A stretch of 64,000 bases of DNA from Companilactobacillus kimchii DSM 13961 = JCM 10707 (GCF_001435445.1 NZ_AZDH01000017.1:288936-352935), one strand, 5' to 3'; shown: positions 18,448-27,763, counted from the stretch's first letter. Numbers and translations: made by a program. The notes: generated by a model not told the origin, from the sequence alone.

Positions 18448-18536
18448 AATTATTTAATTTTATACATTCAATATAGCAGAACGCTTGATATAAGACAACT
18501 GTAGAGTTTTCTTAACATTTAAACCAATTCAATTAA

Positions 18537-19262
18537 TTAACGATTATCTTGTTTCAACTGAGCGACCTCTTGTCTTGTCAAATCACGGTACTTACCAGAA
18601 ACTAAGCCATCAAGAGTTAAGAAACCATAGTTCTCACGAGCCAATTTCTCAACCTTATGACCAACAGCATCGAACATATTCTTAACTTGATGATTATGTC
18701 CTTCATGAATAGTTATTCTAACAATTGAAGAATTCTTCTTCTTATCCTTAGACATAACTCTGACTTTAGCACGAGATGTCGTGTAATCCTTAAACTTAAT
18801 CCCAGACTCCAATTTCTTGATTTCTTCAGTCTCTAAAATACCTTCGATTTTAGCAACGTAAGTCTTATCCACATGGTAACGTGGGTGCATCAAATGATTA
18901 GCAAATTCCCCATCATTCGTTAGTAACAGCAAACCTGAAGTATCGTAATCTAAACGACCAATAGGGTAAACACGTTCTTGTACGTCTTCTTCTAATAAGT
19001 CAGTAACTACTTTTCTACCTTTATCATCCTTAACAGCTGAAATCACTCCACGAGGCTTGTACATTAGAATGTAACGTTTCTTTTCTGTTTCTAGAGGCAT
19101 CCCGTCAACTTCCACTTTATCGCTGTGGTCAACTTTGATGCCCATTTCTGTAACTACTTTGTTATTTACTTTAACATGGCCTTCGGCAATCAACTCTTCT
19201 GATTTACGTCTAGAAGCGACTCCGGCATCAGCCATGAATTTTTGTAATCTAACTTTCTCCAT
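18537..19262 (-). CDS. rluB: 23S rRNA pseudouridine synthase RluB
   Basis: Isomerises a uridine to pseudouridine in 23S rRNA. A 241-residue protein with an N-terminal S4 RNA-binding domain (VRLQKFMADAGVASRRKSEE) and the catalytic GRLDYDTSGLLLLTNDGE motif, where the aspartate of RLD is the nucleophile. It overlaps the end of scpB by 14 bases, so translation is coupled. Substrate specificity (RluB rather than RluE/F) follows from the scpAB-rluB gene order found throughout Firmicutes. Confidence 0.92.
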   Translation of the reverse strand: MEKVRLQKFMADAGVASRRKSEELIAEGHVKVNNKVVTEMGIKVDHSDKVEVDGMPLETEKKRYILMYKPRGVISAVKDDKGRKVVTDLLEEDVQERVYPIGRLDYDTSGLLLLTNDGEFANHLMHPRYHVDKTYVAKIEGILETEEIKKLESGIKFKDYTTSRAKVRVMSKDKKKNSSIVRITIHEGHNHQVKNMFDAVGHKVEKLARENYGFLTLDGLVSGKYRDLTRQEVAQLKQDNR

Positions 19263-19794
19263 TTATATCTCCTATATCGGAACTATCCTCAAAATTTTCT
19301 ATTTTTGGTAATTCTTTTAAATCTTTGATTCCAAAATAATCGAAGAATTCATCAGTTACTACGTAAAGATTAGGATGACCGGGAACATCTTTCTTCCCAT
19401 TTTCCTTAATCAATTTTCTCATCAATAAAGTATTTAAACTACCAGAGCTTTGTACCCCACGAATCTCATCGATTTCAATTCTAGTGATTGGTTGACGATA
19501 AGCTATAATCGACAACACTTCGAGTGCTGCTTGACTCAGCTTAGTAGCCAATCCAGTTTTAAAGTACTTGGTTAATAGTTCATTGAACTCATTTTTAGTG
19601 ACTAATTTATAGTTCGAATTAAATTCAACTAACTCGACCCCAGAATCGACATCGGTCATTAATTTCACTTTTAACTCTTCAATATTTTGTCTTAAGGCTG
19701 CACTATCTATTTCCAAAAGTCCAGCGAGATCCTTTTCTTTAATGCCTTGATCTCCCGCCACAAATAATAATGCCATTATTTTTGCTTGATACAC
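19249..19794 (-). CDS. scpB: Segregation and condensation protein B
   Basis: A 181-residue protein with two winged-helix domains that, with ScpA, forms the kleisin regulatory part of the SMC condensin complex for chromosome segregation. The family core AALEVLSIIAYRQPITRIEIDEIRG is split across the domain junction near residue 95, and RGVQSSGSLNTLLMRKLI follows. It starts one base after scpA and overlaps rluB. Confidence 0.95.
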   Translation of the reverse strand: MYQAKIMALLFVAGDQGIKEKDLAGLLEIDSAALRQNIEELKVKLMTDVDSGVELVEFNSNYKLVTKNEFNELLTKYFKTGLATKLSQAALEVLSIIAYRQPITRIEIDEIRGVQSSGSLNTLLMRKLIKENGKKDVPGHPNLYVVTDEFFDYFGIKDLKELPKIENFEDSSDIGDINGES

Positions 19795-19795
19795 A

Positions 19796-20518
19796 TTAAT
19801 TCCTCAATTCAATGAATAGCTCACTTTGAAAACCATCTTGACTAACTGAAACTAATTGTTTGCTAGCTAATTCTAAGATAGCCATAAAGTCAGTAACTAT
19901 TTCTTCAATATTATTATTTAATTTCAAAAGGGCTTTAAAAGTCATTTTCTTAACTGATCTCAATTCACCCATAATATTATTAGTTGCATCTTCGATTGAC
20001 AAAGTTTCATTTTCGATTGTTTCAATTTCTGGTTGATGATTCTTTTGAGCTCGTAACAATTCAGAATACGTCGCTGCTAAATCATCTAAAATTACCGAAC
20101 CAGGTTTTAGAAACTGATCCAATTGCTCTTTAGGCAAACTGACCTCTTTATCAAATTGTTGCTTTCTAACTTGTTCTTTTTCTTCAAAATAAGCTGCAAC
20201 TCGCTTGTATGTTTGATAAGTTAAAAGTTGAGAAACCAACTCATCACGCGGATCTTCTTGAATTTCATCTTCAATTTCATCCGGTGCTTGTGGTAACAAC
20301 ATTTTACTTTTGATTGACATCAAAGTTGACGCCATGACCAAATAGTCGCCTGCAATATCCAGCTCTAAAACTTTCATACTTTTCAAATAATCAATATATT
20401 GTTGGGTAATTTGTGCAATCGGAATGTCATAAATATCGACTTTTGACTCTTTGATCAAATGCAATAATAAATCAATTGGACCTTCAAAATCAGTTAAAAC
20501 TAAATTCAATTTTTGCAT
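19796..20518 (-). CDS. scpA: Segregation and condensation protein A
   Basis: The kleisin of the SMC condensin complex, 240 residues, bridging SMC heads. The N-terminus FEGPIDLLLHLIKESKVDIYD is the family signature, with MASTLMSIKSKMLLP following and an acidic middle linker. Its ATG shares one base with the stop of the ribT-like gene, so the two are translationally coupled. Confidence 0.95.
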   Translation of the reverse strand: MQKLNLVLTDFEGPIDLLLHLIKESKVDIYDIPIAQITQQYIDYLKSMKVLELDIAGDYLVMASTLMSIKSKMLLPQAPDEIEDEIQEDPRDELVSQLLTYQTYKRVAAYFEEKEQVRKQQFDKEVSLPKEQLDQFLKPGSVILDDLAATYSELLRAQKNHQPEIETIENETLSIEDATNNIMGELRSVKKMTFKALLKLNNNIEEIVTDFMAILELASKQLVSVSQDGFQSELFIELRN

Positions 20519-20910
20519 TAGCTGTTTTCTTTTTCTTTCATATCTTTTTCTAATTTTTGTTTATTCTGACGCCACTGTTGAATCTGCTTACTCAAATTAA
20601 AATTCCCTAAAATTACTAAGTTGGGAAATTTCTGTTGAATGTCATCAAAAATTTTAAAAACGTTACTCTGTGAACGATATGAAGGATTTAGTGAAACGTA
20701 TTCGATAAAGACAGTACTATCTGAAAATGATAATGCTACGATACCTGAATAATCTTCCATGTTACTCTTCCAAAGATATAACTGACGGTTTTCATCTTCA
20801 GAATAGAGCTGTAACTCTTGTTCCAAATTATTCAAATCCTTGAGGTCACTGATATAAGATAAAAAGCCCATAGCAATCTTCTTATTCTCATCACTATACT
20901 TACTAAGCAT
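20518..20910 (-). CDS. ribT: RibT-like protein (GNAT-like fold)
   Basis: A 130-residue protein with the KIAMGFLSYI start and YVSLNPSYRSQSN strand-loop expected of RibT-type proteins, which precede scpA in Bacillus and lactobacilli and have a GNAT acetyltransferase-like fold. The substrate is not known and no riboflavin biosynthesis genes are present in this window. The charged tail (KQKLEKDMKEKENS) is low complexity. AGGAGG precedes the ATG at 20910. Family call is by position plus resemblance. Confidence 0.7.
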   Translation of the reverse strand: MLSKYSDENKKIAMGFLSYISDLKDLNNLEQELQLYSEDENRQLYLWKSNMEDYSGIVALSFSDSTVFIEYVSLNPSYRSQSNVFKIFDDIQQKFPNLVILGNFNLSKQIQQWRQNKQKLEKDMKEKENS

Positions 20911-20924
20911 CCCTATCCTCCTAT

Positions 20925-21845
20925 CTAAGCTCTTGGAAAGGCCTTATTATAGACCTGTTTCATTCTCGTTTGATTAACATGCGTATAAATTTGTGTCGTT
21001 GAAATATCAGAGTGTCCTAACAACTCCTGGACAACTCGAAGATCAGCTCCATTTTCCAATAAGTTGGTGGCAAATGAATGTCGTAAAGTATGCGGTGTAA
21101 CATCCTTTTTAATTCCAACTTGAGCAATATACTTTTTGATCATACGCCAAATTGATTGACGAGTTAATTTCTTACCACGAAAGTTCAAAAAGACTTCTTT
21201 TTGTTGACCGTATTTAGCCACCAAATCTTTTCTAGTTTCTGCAAAATATTTTTTCAACCACTCAATGGCCGTATCGCCAATTGGCAAGAGCCGTTCTTTA
21301 TTTCCTTTACCTAAAGTCTTGATCAAGCCTAAATCCAAATGTAAATCATCCATACTCAGATTGACTAATTCACTGACACGTAAACCAGTCGCATACATTA
21401 CCTCAAAAATGGTTCGATCTCTAATACCTAAAGGTGTGGAAACATCTGGCGACTCAATTAGTGAATTCACTTCATCCATCGACAAAACAACTGGTAAATG
21501 ACTTCCCTTTTTGGGAGCATCCAATTCATTCATCGGATTAGCGTGAATTTTATCAATAACTTCCATCCACTGGTAGAAACGTCTCAACGAAGAAAACATC
21601 CGCATCTGTGAAGTCTTGGACTTATTTTCCTTATCTTGACTAACAAAAAATTGTGTAACAACAAAATGATCTTCTGGATAAAACGATATTTGCTTCTTTT
21701 CCAAAAAACTACTGAATTCCAATAAATCCTGTTGATATGAAACAATTGTATTCTGTGACAATCCTCGATCCAAACGAAGGTAACGAGCATAGTCAGCAAT
21801 TGTATCAATCATCTTTTGATTCTTAATTGATAATTTCTCACTCAT
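20925..21845 (-). CDS. xerD: Tyrosine recombinase XerD
   Basis: Resolves chromosome dimers at dif sites with its XerC/XerS partner. A 306-residue protein with an N-terminal SAM-like core-binding domain (RGLSQNTIVSYQQDLLEF) and the catalytic domain: Arg in ATGLRVSELVNL, HTLRHSFAT, GHSDISTTQIYTH with the nucleophile tyrosine. I start it at the ATG at 21845, which has AGAGG seven bases upstream; an earlier start would overlap cvfB. It leads the ribT-scpA-scpB-rluB operon. Confidence 0.94.
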   Translation of the reverse strand: MSEKLSIKNQKMIDTIADYARYLRLDRGLSQNTIVSYQQDLLEFSSFLEKKQISFYPEDHFVVTQFFVSQDKENKSKTSQMRMFSSLRRFYQWMEVIDKIHANPMNELDAPKKGSHLPVVLSMDEVNSLIESPDVSTPLGIRDRTIFEVMYATGLRVSELVNLSMDDLHLDLGLIKTLGKGNKERLLPIGDTAIEWLKKYFAETRKDLVAKYGQQKEVFLNFRGKKLTRQSIWRMIKKYIAQVGIKKDVTPHTLRHSFATNLLENGADLRVVQELLGHSDISTTQIYTHVNQTRMKQVYNKAFPRA

Positions 21846-21855
21846 ATTGTTACCT

Positions 21856-22725
21856 CTATTTGAGATAAGTGTAGCCGTCTTTTTGTTCAATCTTCTTTTG
21901 TTTCATAAGATTACCCAAAGCACGTTTAAAGCTACCCTTACTGATACCAAAGTATTCTTTAATATCATCAGGATCACTCTTATCGGTATAAGGCATTTTC
22001 TTATCACGAGAGTGTTCCAAAACAGCGACGATCATTTGAGCATCTGGGGTAATTTCCTCATAAGCACGGGGTCTCATTGATAGATTCAAACGACGGTGAC
22101 TAGTACCAATAACACGTGCTTTAACATGTTGACCAATATGTAGTGGTTGTGATTGTTCCTCCACATGAATGAAACCAATGTAATAACTTTCCGTCATAAC
22201 AAAGGCACCACTCTCTCTAATAGCGATAATTGTACCTTCTTCATCCTTGTTCTTAACATCAGCACCAGGACTACGAGCAATTTGCGTATAAAGTTCAATA
22301 TCGGCTAATTTACCCCAAAGTCTTCCCTTGTGATCAATATCCAATTTGACCATTAAACTATCGCCCTTTTTAGGCCATTCAGAATGTTCGAAAGGTAAAT
22401 CATCTAAGGAAACAACAATATCCTTATCATCCAAACCAATGTTAACAAACACACCTAAATCGGTTCTAACATCAGTTACTTCAGCGAAATCCCAAACACC
22501 TTGCACAACAAAAGGCACTACTGTCGTCATTTTATTTTTATGGGCTTGATTCTCATAGAGAAAACCACTGATTTCATCCCCCAATTCAGGGATCTCTGTT
22601 AATTCATTTAAGTCCAAAGCAAACGTCTTACCGTCGATTTGAACGAAAGCTTCATCTTTATTTAAATCGGTCACAGTACCCGTCAATACTTGACCATACA
22701 TTTCTGTTATATCCATATTCACCAT
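21856..22725 (-). CDS. cvfB: S1-domain RNA-binding protein CvfB
   Basis: A 289-residue protein with several S1/OB-fold segments (for example GVFVNIGLDDKDIVVSLDDLPF and GFIHVEEQSQPLHIGQHVKAR) and a C-terminal winged helix (DDIKEYFGISKGSFKRALG). CvfB/YitL proteins bind RNA and affect virulence and stress in staphylococci; the cellular target is unclear. An ATG three codons in (22716) is an equally possible start, since neither has a strong ribosome site. It ends 10 bases before xerD. Confidence 0.88.
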   Translation of the reverse strand: MVNMDITEMYGQVLTGTVTDLNKDEAFVQIDGKTFALDLNELTEIPELGDEISGFLYENQAHKNKMTTVVPFVVQGVWDFAEVTDVRTDLGVFVNIGLDDKDIVVSLDDLPFEHSEWPKKGDSLMVKLDIDHKGRLWGKLADIELYTQIARSPGADVKNKDEEGTIIAIRESGAFVMTESYYIGFIHVEEQSQPLHIGQHVKARVIGTSHRRLNLSMRPRAYEEITPDAQMIVAVLEHSRDKKMPYTDKSDPDDIKEYFGISKGSFKRALGNLMKQKKIEQKDGYTYLK

Positions 22726-22954
22726 ACTCTTTATTTTAATTTTCTTTGCTATTATATTTTACCAGTTTACGTTACATAATACTTTTAAGATTTTAATATT
22801 TTCGTAATTTAATTCTCCTTTTTAAAAATCATGATATCTCATGAAGGGATTGATTCTATTTTCATGATAAAAATTTATAAAATATAGCCCTTTATCAATA
22901 TAATTGTCAAAAGCCAATTGAATTATTTCTGATATTGTGAAATAATTTCTTATG

Positions 22955-22969
22955 TAGTAAGCGTTTCCA
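22955..22969 (+). promoter_or_regulatory. cre-like site before the alcohol dehydrogenase
   Basis: TAGTAAGCGTTTCCA differs from the cre consensus WTGNAANCGNWNNCW only at the first T of TG. It lies about 40 bases before the start codon. Just upstream, TTGTGAA at 22935-22941 is a perfect half of a Rex (NADH sensor) box, with a poor second half. Confidence 0.5.
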
Positions 22970-23006
22970 ATGAACATTTTATTTTATGGAAGAGGGTTCT
23001 TATGTT

Positions 23007-24128
23007 ATGAAAATTAAAGCTGCTGTTGTTGATAAAGTAAATGATCCATTTGTTATTAAAGATGACGTTGAATTGGCCGATCTTGAGGACGACGGTCTAC
23101 AAGTTAAAGTTGTTGCATCTGGTATTTGTCATTCTGATGAAGCATTGCGTAAAGGTGATGCCGCCTTTAGTTTTCCAGTTATTTTAGGACATGAAGGTTC
23201 CGGAATTGTCGAAAAAGTCGGTAAAAATGTTAAGAATTTCAAACCCGGTGATCACATCATCATGTCCTTCTATTCATGCGGTGAATGTGACAATTGTTTA
23301 AAGGGTAAACCAACACAATGTCGTAATTATGCTAAATCAAATCTTTCAGGAACACGTCCTGATGGTACTGATCATTTCACTGAAGACGGCCATCACGTAA
23401 GTGACATGTTTAATCAATCTTCATTCACAACTCACACAGTGATTTCTCAAAGAAATGCTGTTAAGGTTCCTAATGACCTTGATTTAAGAAAATTAGGACC
23501 TCTTGGTTGTGGCTACGTAACTGGTAGTGGTACGGTCTTCAATACCCTTCAACCAAAACCTGGGGATACAATTGCTGTCTTTGGTACAGGTGCTGTTGGA
23601 TTAGCCGCTATGATGGCTGGTAAGATTTCAGGCTGTGTCAAAGTTATTGCTGTCGATATCGTTGATTCACGTTTGGAATTAGCTAAGAAGATGGGTGCTA
23701 CTGATGCCGTTAATAGTAAGAACGAAGATGCTGTTGAGGCTATCAAGAAGATTACTAACGGATTAGGTGTTGACTGGGCTGTTGATACAACTGGTGTTGA
23801 AAAGGTTATGGAAGACTCCATTGCTGCTTTAACACAAGGTGGTACAACCGCAACTATTGCTGTTACTCCACATAACATCACTTTGAGTACTTGGAACGAT
23901 CTCTGCGTTGATGACAAGAAGATCGTCGGTGTCAATATGGGTGATTCAATTCCTCAAGTTGATATTCCTCGTCTAATTGAATTCTACAGGATGGGTGTCT
24001 TCCCATTTGATTTAACTGAAAAGTTCTATGATTTCGACCAAATTAACGAAGCTGATGTTGATTCAGTTAGCGGTAAGACAATTAAACCTGTTTTGGTTAT
24101 TGATAAAGATTACCAACCTGAAGCATAA
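23007..24128 (+). CDS. Zinc-dependent alcohol dehydrogenase
   Basis: A 373-residue medium-chain dehydrogenase of the class III/benzyl-alcohol type, oxidising alcohols with NAD. Catalytic zinc ligands are Cys41 (SGICHSDE), His62 of GHE and a later Cys in GCGYVTGSG. Four structural-zinc cysteines (91, 94, 97, 105) lie in CGECDNCLKGKPTQC. The coenzyme loop is GTGAVGLAAMMAG. The ATG at 23007 follows AGAGGG by ten bases; an upstream ATG at 22986 would include that site. It stands alone between its promoter region and a terminator. The physiological substrate is unknown. Confidence 0.9.
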   Translation: MKIKAAVVDKVNDPFVIKDDVELADLEDDGLQVKVVASGICHSDEALRKGDAAFSFPVILGHEGSGIVEKVGKNVKNFKPGDHIIMSFYSCGECDNCLKGKPTQCRNYAKSNLSGTRPDGTDHFTEDGHHVSDMFNQSSFTTHTVISQRNAVKVPNDLDLRKLGPLGCGYVTGSGTVFNTLQPKPGDTIAVFGTGAVGLAAMMAGKISGCVKVIAVDIVDSRLELAKKMGATDAVNSKNEDAVEAIKKITNGLGVDWAVDTTGVEKVMEDSIAALTQGGTTATIAVTPHNITLSTWNDLCVDDKKIVGVNMGDSIPQVDIPRLIEFYRMGVFPFDLTEKFYDFDQINEADVDSVSGKTIKPVLVIDKDYQPEA

Positions 24129-24138
24129 TAACTCTTTA

Positions 24139-24174
24139 AAATCTCCGACCCTTTTTAGGGTTGGAGATTTTTTT
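24139..24174 (+). terminator. Terminator after the alcohol dehydrogenase
   Basis: AAATCTCCGACCC-loop-GGGTTGGAGATTT followed by TTTTTTT, with one G-T pair. Confidence 0.9.
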
Positions 24175-24181
24175 ATTGATT

Positions 24182-24269
24182 AATGTTTTCGTAAAACATT
24201 TAATAATACAATAATGTGACATCTGTCATATAAATTAATGACATTGCTTACTATTGCTGTACAGGCAAT
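24182..24269 (+). promoter_or_regulatory. Three dyad elements before the ABC-TCS operon
   Basis: Within 90 bases upstream of the exporter operon there are AATGTTTTCGTAAAACATT (24182-24200, 8-bp perfect arms), TGTCATATAAATTAATGACA (24224-24243, 6-bp arms, 8-base gap) and ATTGCTGTACAGGCAAT (24253-24269, centred on the palindrome CTGTACAG). These are candidate binding sites for the response regulator encoded in the same operon. Which one is used cannot be told from sequence. Confidence 0.45.
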
Positions 24270-24313
24270 TCTCTTAAAATAAAGTTATTCAATTAAGAGA
24301 TGAGGTTAATCAT

Positions 24314-25186
24314 ATGACTATTTTAGAAATTCAACATATCAACAAATCCTTTGGCAAAAAAATTATTTTAAAAGATATCAATCTTCAAATTGAATCATCA
24401 TCCATTATTGCTTTAGTTGGTGCAAATGGTGCCGGAAAGACTACTTTAATCAACATTATTTTAAATCTAATTCCTCAAACCTCTGGTCAGATTAAGTTTT
24501 TAACTAATGATAATTGGAAACAAATTACCGGTGTTATGATGCAAGACAATATCGTATTGCATCGAATCACTGTTAAAGAGATTATCAGCCTAACCCGCAG
24601 TTATTTCGACAAACCACTTTCCTACGAAGAACTCCTGAATATCTCTGGTTTAAAAGATCATCAAAACAACCTAATGACTGGACTCTCCGGTGGTCAAAAA
24701 CGTCGATTGGCTTTTGCATTAGCATTAGCTGGTAATCCTGAAATACTTTTCTTAGATGAGCCTACCGTCGGCATGGATAGCAACGCTCGAAATGACTTTT
24801 GGCAAGAAATTGATCGGTTGAAAAAATCTGGTAAAACAATTTTCGTTACTAGCCATTACCTAGAAGAATTAGAAAACATTGCAGACCGATTTTTAATTTT
24901 ACAGAACTCAACCATTGCTTTCGATGGTACAATCAAGCAACTCCGTAGTCGTGAAGGCCAAAGCTTGATTGAATTCGACAGTGAATTGAATCAAATCGAC
25001 TTCGAAAATTTATCAAACATAATCTCAATCAATTTGGTTGGACATCATTTTCAAATTATTACTAACGATGTTAATCAATTAGTCACTGAATTAACACCTT
25101 ACTTAAAAGCAATTGATAATTTACAAGTAAAACAAAGTACTTTGGACACGCTATTACTTAACTACGAGGAGAATAATCATGAATAA
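24314..25186 (+). CDS. ABC transporter ATPase
   Basis: A 290-residue ABC-2 type exporter ATPase. Walker A GANGAGKTT near residue 37, signature LSGGQKRR near 121, Walker B ILFLDEPTVGMD and the H-loop SHYLEE are all present, so it should be active. A C-terminal extension of about 90 residues after the H-loop is common in DrrA/NatA-like ATPases. It overlaps the permease gene by 8 bases. Substrates of this class include lipids, antibiotics, bacteriocins and sodium; none can be chosen here. Confidence 0.92.
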   Translation: MTILEIQHINKSFGKKIILKDINLQIESSSIIALVGANGAGKTTLINIILNLIPQTSGQIKFLTNDNWKQITGVMMQDNIVLHRITVKEIISLTRSYFDKPLSYEELLNISGLKDHQNNLMTGLSGGQKRRLAFALALAGNPEILFLDEPTVGMDSNARNDFWQEIDRLKKSGKTIFVTSHYLEELENIADRFLILQNSTIAFDGTIKQLRSREGQSLIEFDSELNQIDFENLSNIISINLVGHHFQIITNDVNQLVTELTPYLKAIDNLQVKQSTLDTLLLNYEENNHE

Positions 25187-25940
25187 ATTTATCTTTCAAA
25201 CTAAAATCAACTTCAAACGTATAGTCCTTAGAAATAAAGCCTTCTTTTTCTTTGATATGTTACTACCAATCGTTTTTTATATCCTGTATACTAAAATTCT
25301 CGTAAGTAATGTCCCTGCTAGCTATCTCAAAGTTTGGAATGAAGATTATTTAGTTAGTATGATGATTTATGCTTGTATGTTAGGTGGGATTATCACTACA
25401 GCAAATACACTTTTAGAAGACGAAATGTCTAACTTCAAATTATTTGTCACACTAAGTCCCCTTTCAAATTTTCAATACTATGGATCCATGGCAATTGTTC
25501 TTATCACTTTGAATCTAGTATCCTCCATTGCACTTACTGCAATAGCAATGATCGTCAATCATGTCAGTATCTCAATCAGACTACTGTTTGAATTAATTTC
25601 AATCAATCTTCTAGGTACCATATTATTAATTCTAATTGGTGTACTAATTTCATTTGCTAGAAAACCTAATACTGTTAATTTATTAACAAACTTGGTAGTA
25701 TTTCCTTTAGCAATTCTAAGTGGATTATGGTGGCCTATCAATATTATGCCTACTTGGTTACAAAACATTGGTAAAGTAATGCCCACTTATCAATTATCTG
25801 TTATTGATAAAAATATTCTACATCAGACGACCCAACACATTGGTCCTTTTATTAATCTGTTGATTTGGTCCTTCATTATTTTCTTAATTCTATTTATAGT
25901 AAACAAAATTCAAAAAGAAAAAGGACTTGTTACGCAATGA
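25179..25940 (+). CDS. ABC-2 type permease
   Basis: A 253-residue membrane protein with about six helices, pattern of ABC-2 permeases: an N-terminal amphipathic segment, NAFFFFDMLLPIVFYILY-like first helix (here KAFFFFDMLLP), and the conserved LSGLWWPINIMPTWLQNIGKV loop between the last helices. It forms the exporter channel with the preceding ATPase. Its stop overlaps the start of the kinase (ATGA), which couples transporter and sensor expression. Confidence 0.9.
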   Translation: MNKFIFQTKINFKRIVLRNKAFFFFDMLLPIVFYILYTKILVSNVPASYLKVWNEDYLVSMMIYACMLGGIITTANTLLEDEMSNFKLFVTLSPLSNFQYYGSMAIVLITLNLVSSIALTAIAMIVNHVSISIRLLFELISINLLGTILLILIGVLISFARKPNTVNLLTNLVVFPLAILSGLWWPINIMPTWLQNIGKVMPTYQLSVIDKNILHQTTQHIGPFINLLIWSFIIFLILFIVNKIQKEKGLVTQ

Positions 25941-27055
25941 AGAATTTCATGCAGAAGCACATTTTATTCCCAAAAAGATTAGGCTTTATGCCCTATTTTT
26001 GGGTTTTTTCATTATTTCTTATGGCGACTCAACTCTTAGCCCACGAAGCCCATTTCAACTGGTGGCATTTAATTTTAATGATTATTTTTCTTAAATTTTA
26101 TCGTGATGGCTACTGGATTAATCCCTATCTGTGGCTGGATCTTCTCGTACAGTTGTCTATTGCTGTCTATTTTGTCATTTTATTTCCCGACGGAGGTGGC
26201 ACCCTCTTCATTTATACTGCATGGGAAATCGGTTCATTACCGTTGAAATCAAAAAAATTCTTTCAATATTATGCTATGTTTCTAATAATTTCACTAAGCT
26301 GCATTACTTCATTTGTTCTTTTAAGTCCAGTGATGAATAGTTATGGATTCATAGGTGTAATTATTACTTTAACTTTTACAATAGGTTCACCCCTCGCTGC
26401 TCGATCATTAGCTAATAGTTATCGGCGCAGCTATCAAGCCAAAAAAAATAATAAACGTCTGGAATCAATTATCAAACAGAATGAGCGTGACAGAATTGCT
26501 AAAGATCTTCACGATAACATAGGTCAATCTTTTTCCATCATTACTCTCAAGGCCGAACTCGCTTCTAAATTAATCGACAAGGATCCTACGAAGGCTCAAC
26601 AACAGTTACAAGATATTTCTAAAACTTCTCGTGAAGATTTGAATCTTGTTCGTAAAATAGTTGCTGATCTTAACGAAAAAACTATTGCCAGTGCCATGAT
26701 TGAAGAAGAAAATAATTTACAGGTTGCTGATATAAGGCAACATTCGGTTAACGAAGAAATATCTGCCAAATGGCCAAAGACGGTTCAACATGTCCTTTCG
26801 GCAATTATTAAAGAATCCACTACCAATGTCATCCGATACAGTAAAGCCAATATGATGAATCTTATTTTTGAGGAAGATCAAAACAATTATTTACTAAAAA
26901 TTCAAGATGATGGCATAGGATTTCAAAAATCAGATGATCGTCAAACATTTGGTTTAAATGGTATGAGAACACGCCTTAATAAAATTGATGGTAAAATTGA
27001 AATAGAGTCCAAGCACGGTGTATTGCTAAAAATATCTGTTCCCAAAGAGGAGTAA
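25937..27055 (+). CDS. Sensor histidine kinase, DesK-like
   Basis: A 372-residue membrane kinase. About four to five membrane helices occupy residues 15-155, with no extracellular sensing domain, then a coiled coil leads to the HisKA_3 phosphorylation site DRIAKDLHDNIGQ with His192, and a C-terminal HATPase (KESTTNVIRYSKA as N box, DDGIGF as G1). The compact intramembrane sensor is typical of DesK/LiaS-like kinases that detect membrane state or membrane-active compounds. Start ATG at 25937 has AAAGGA upstream and overlaps the permease stop. Confidence 0.92.
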   Translation: MKNFMQKHILFPKRLGFMPYFWVFSLFLMATQLLAHEAHFNWWHLILMIIFLKFYRDGYWINPYLWLDLLVQLSIAVYFVILFPDGGGTLFIYTAWEIGSLPLKSKKFFQYYAMFLIISLSCITSFVLLSPVMNSYGFIGVIITLTFTIGSPLAARSLANSYRRSYQAKKNNKRLESIIKQNERDRIAKDLHDNIGQSFSIITLKAELASKLIDKDPTKAQQQLQDISKTSREDLNLVRKIVADLNEKTIASAMIEEENNLQVADIRQHSVNEEISAKWPKTVQHVLSAIIKESTTNVIRYSKANMMNLIFEEDQNNYLLKIQDDGIGFQKSDDRQTFGLNGMRTRLNKIDGKIEIESKHGVLLKISVPKEE

Positions 27056-27057
27056 TT

Positions 27058-27666
27058 ATGACATCCATTTATATTGCTGAAGATCAAGAAATGCTTAACT
27101 CAGCACTTTCTGCAATTCTTAATTTAGAAGACGATTTTACCGTTATTGGTAATGCGACTGATGGCCAAACAGCCCTCAAAGAAATAGTTTCCTTAAAACC
27201 AGATGTAGCAATCTTAGATATTGAAATGCCGCAAATGACAGGCCTAGAAGTTGCTAACGAACTTCGTTTAACAAAACAGGATTTAAAAATTGTCATTCTT
27301 ACAACGTTTGCTCGTAAGACCTACTTTGAGCTAGCCGTGGCTGCCCAAGTAAATGCATACTTATTGAAAGATGGCCCTACCGATAAACTAGTTGATTCGA
27401 TTCATAAAATTTTAGATGGTCAAACCATTTATGATTCAAATTTAGTTTCAACCATTTTAACTGCGGTAAAGAATCCCCTGACCCCTCAAGAATTGAAAAT
27501 TATGAAAGAATTTTCTCAAGGGAAATCAACTCAAGAGATTGCCGACAGTGTTTTTCTTTCTAACGGAACTGTCCGAAATTATATCTCTTCTATTCTCAGT
27601 AAAACTGGCACTCACTCTCGAATTGAAGCCTTAAATGTTGCTAAAAAGAATGGTTGGATTGAATAA
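27058..27666 (+). CDS. LuxR-type response regulator, DesR-like
   Basis: A 202-residue NarL/DesR-family regulator. The receiver domain has the acidic pocket AEDQ, phospho-acceptor Asp54 in AILDIEMPQM and the switch residues TTFAR; the C-terminal LuxR helix-turn-helix is LTPQELKIMKEFSQGKSTQEIADSVFLSNGTVRNYIS in outline. It starts two bases after the kinase. It most likely controls its own ABC-TCS operon through dyads upstream of the ATPase gene. Confidence 0.93.
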   Translation: MTSIYIAEDQEMLNSALSAILNLEDDFTVIGNATDGQTALKEIVSLKPDVAILDIEMPQMTGLEVANELRLTKQDLKIVILTTFARKTYFELAVAAQVNAYLLKDGPTDKLVDSIHKILDGQTIYDSNLVSTILTAVKNPLTPQELKIMKEFSQGKSTQEIADSVFLSNGTVRNYISSILSKTGTHSRIEALNVAKKNGWIE

Positions 27667-27727
27667 ATCTGATTATTTTATATTTTAGGTTACATAACAT
27701 TTCTACTCCGAAGCTGATATGAAAGTA

Positions 27728-27762
27728 ACAAAAAAGGATGGCTCATACGAACCATCTTTTTG
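27728..27762. terminator. Terminator, both directions
   Basis: AAAAAGGATGG and CCATCTTTTT flank a short loop; A and T runs on either side serve both the plus-strand TCS operon and the minus-strand gene at 27764. Confidence 0.75.
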
Positions 27763-27763
27763 T

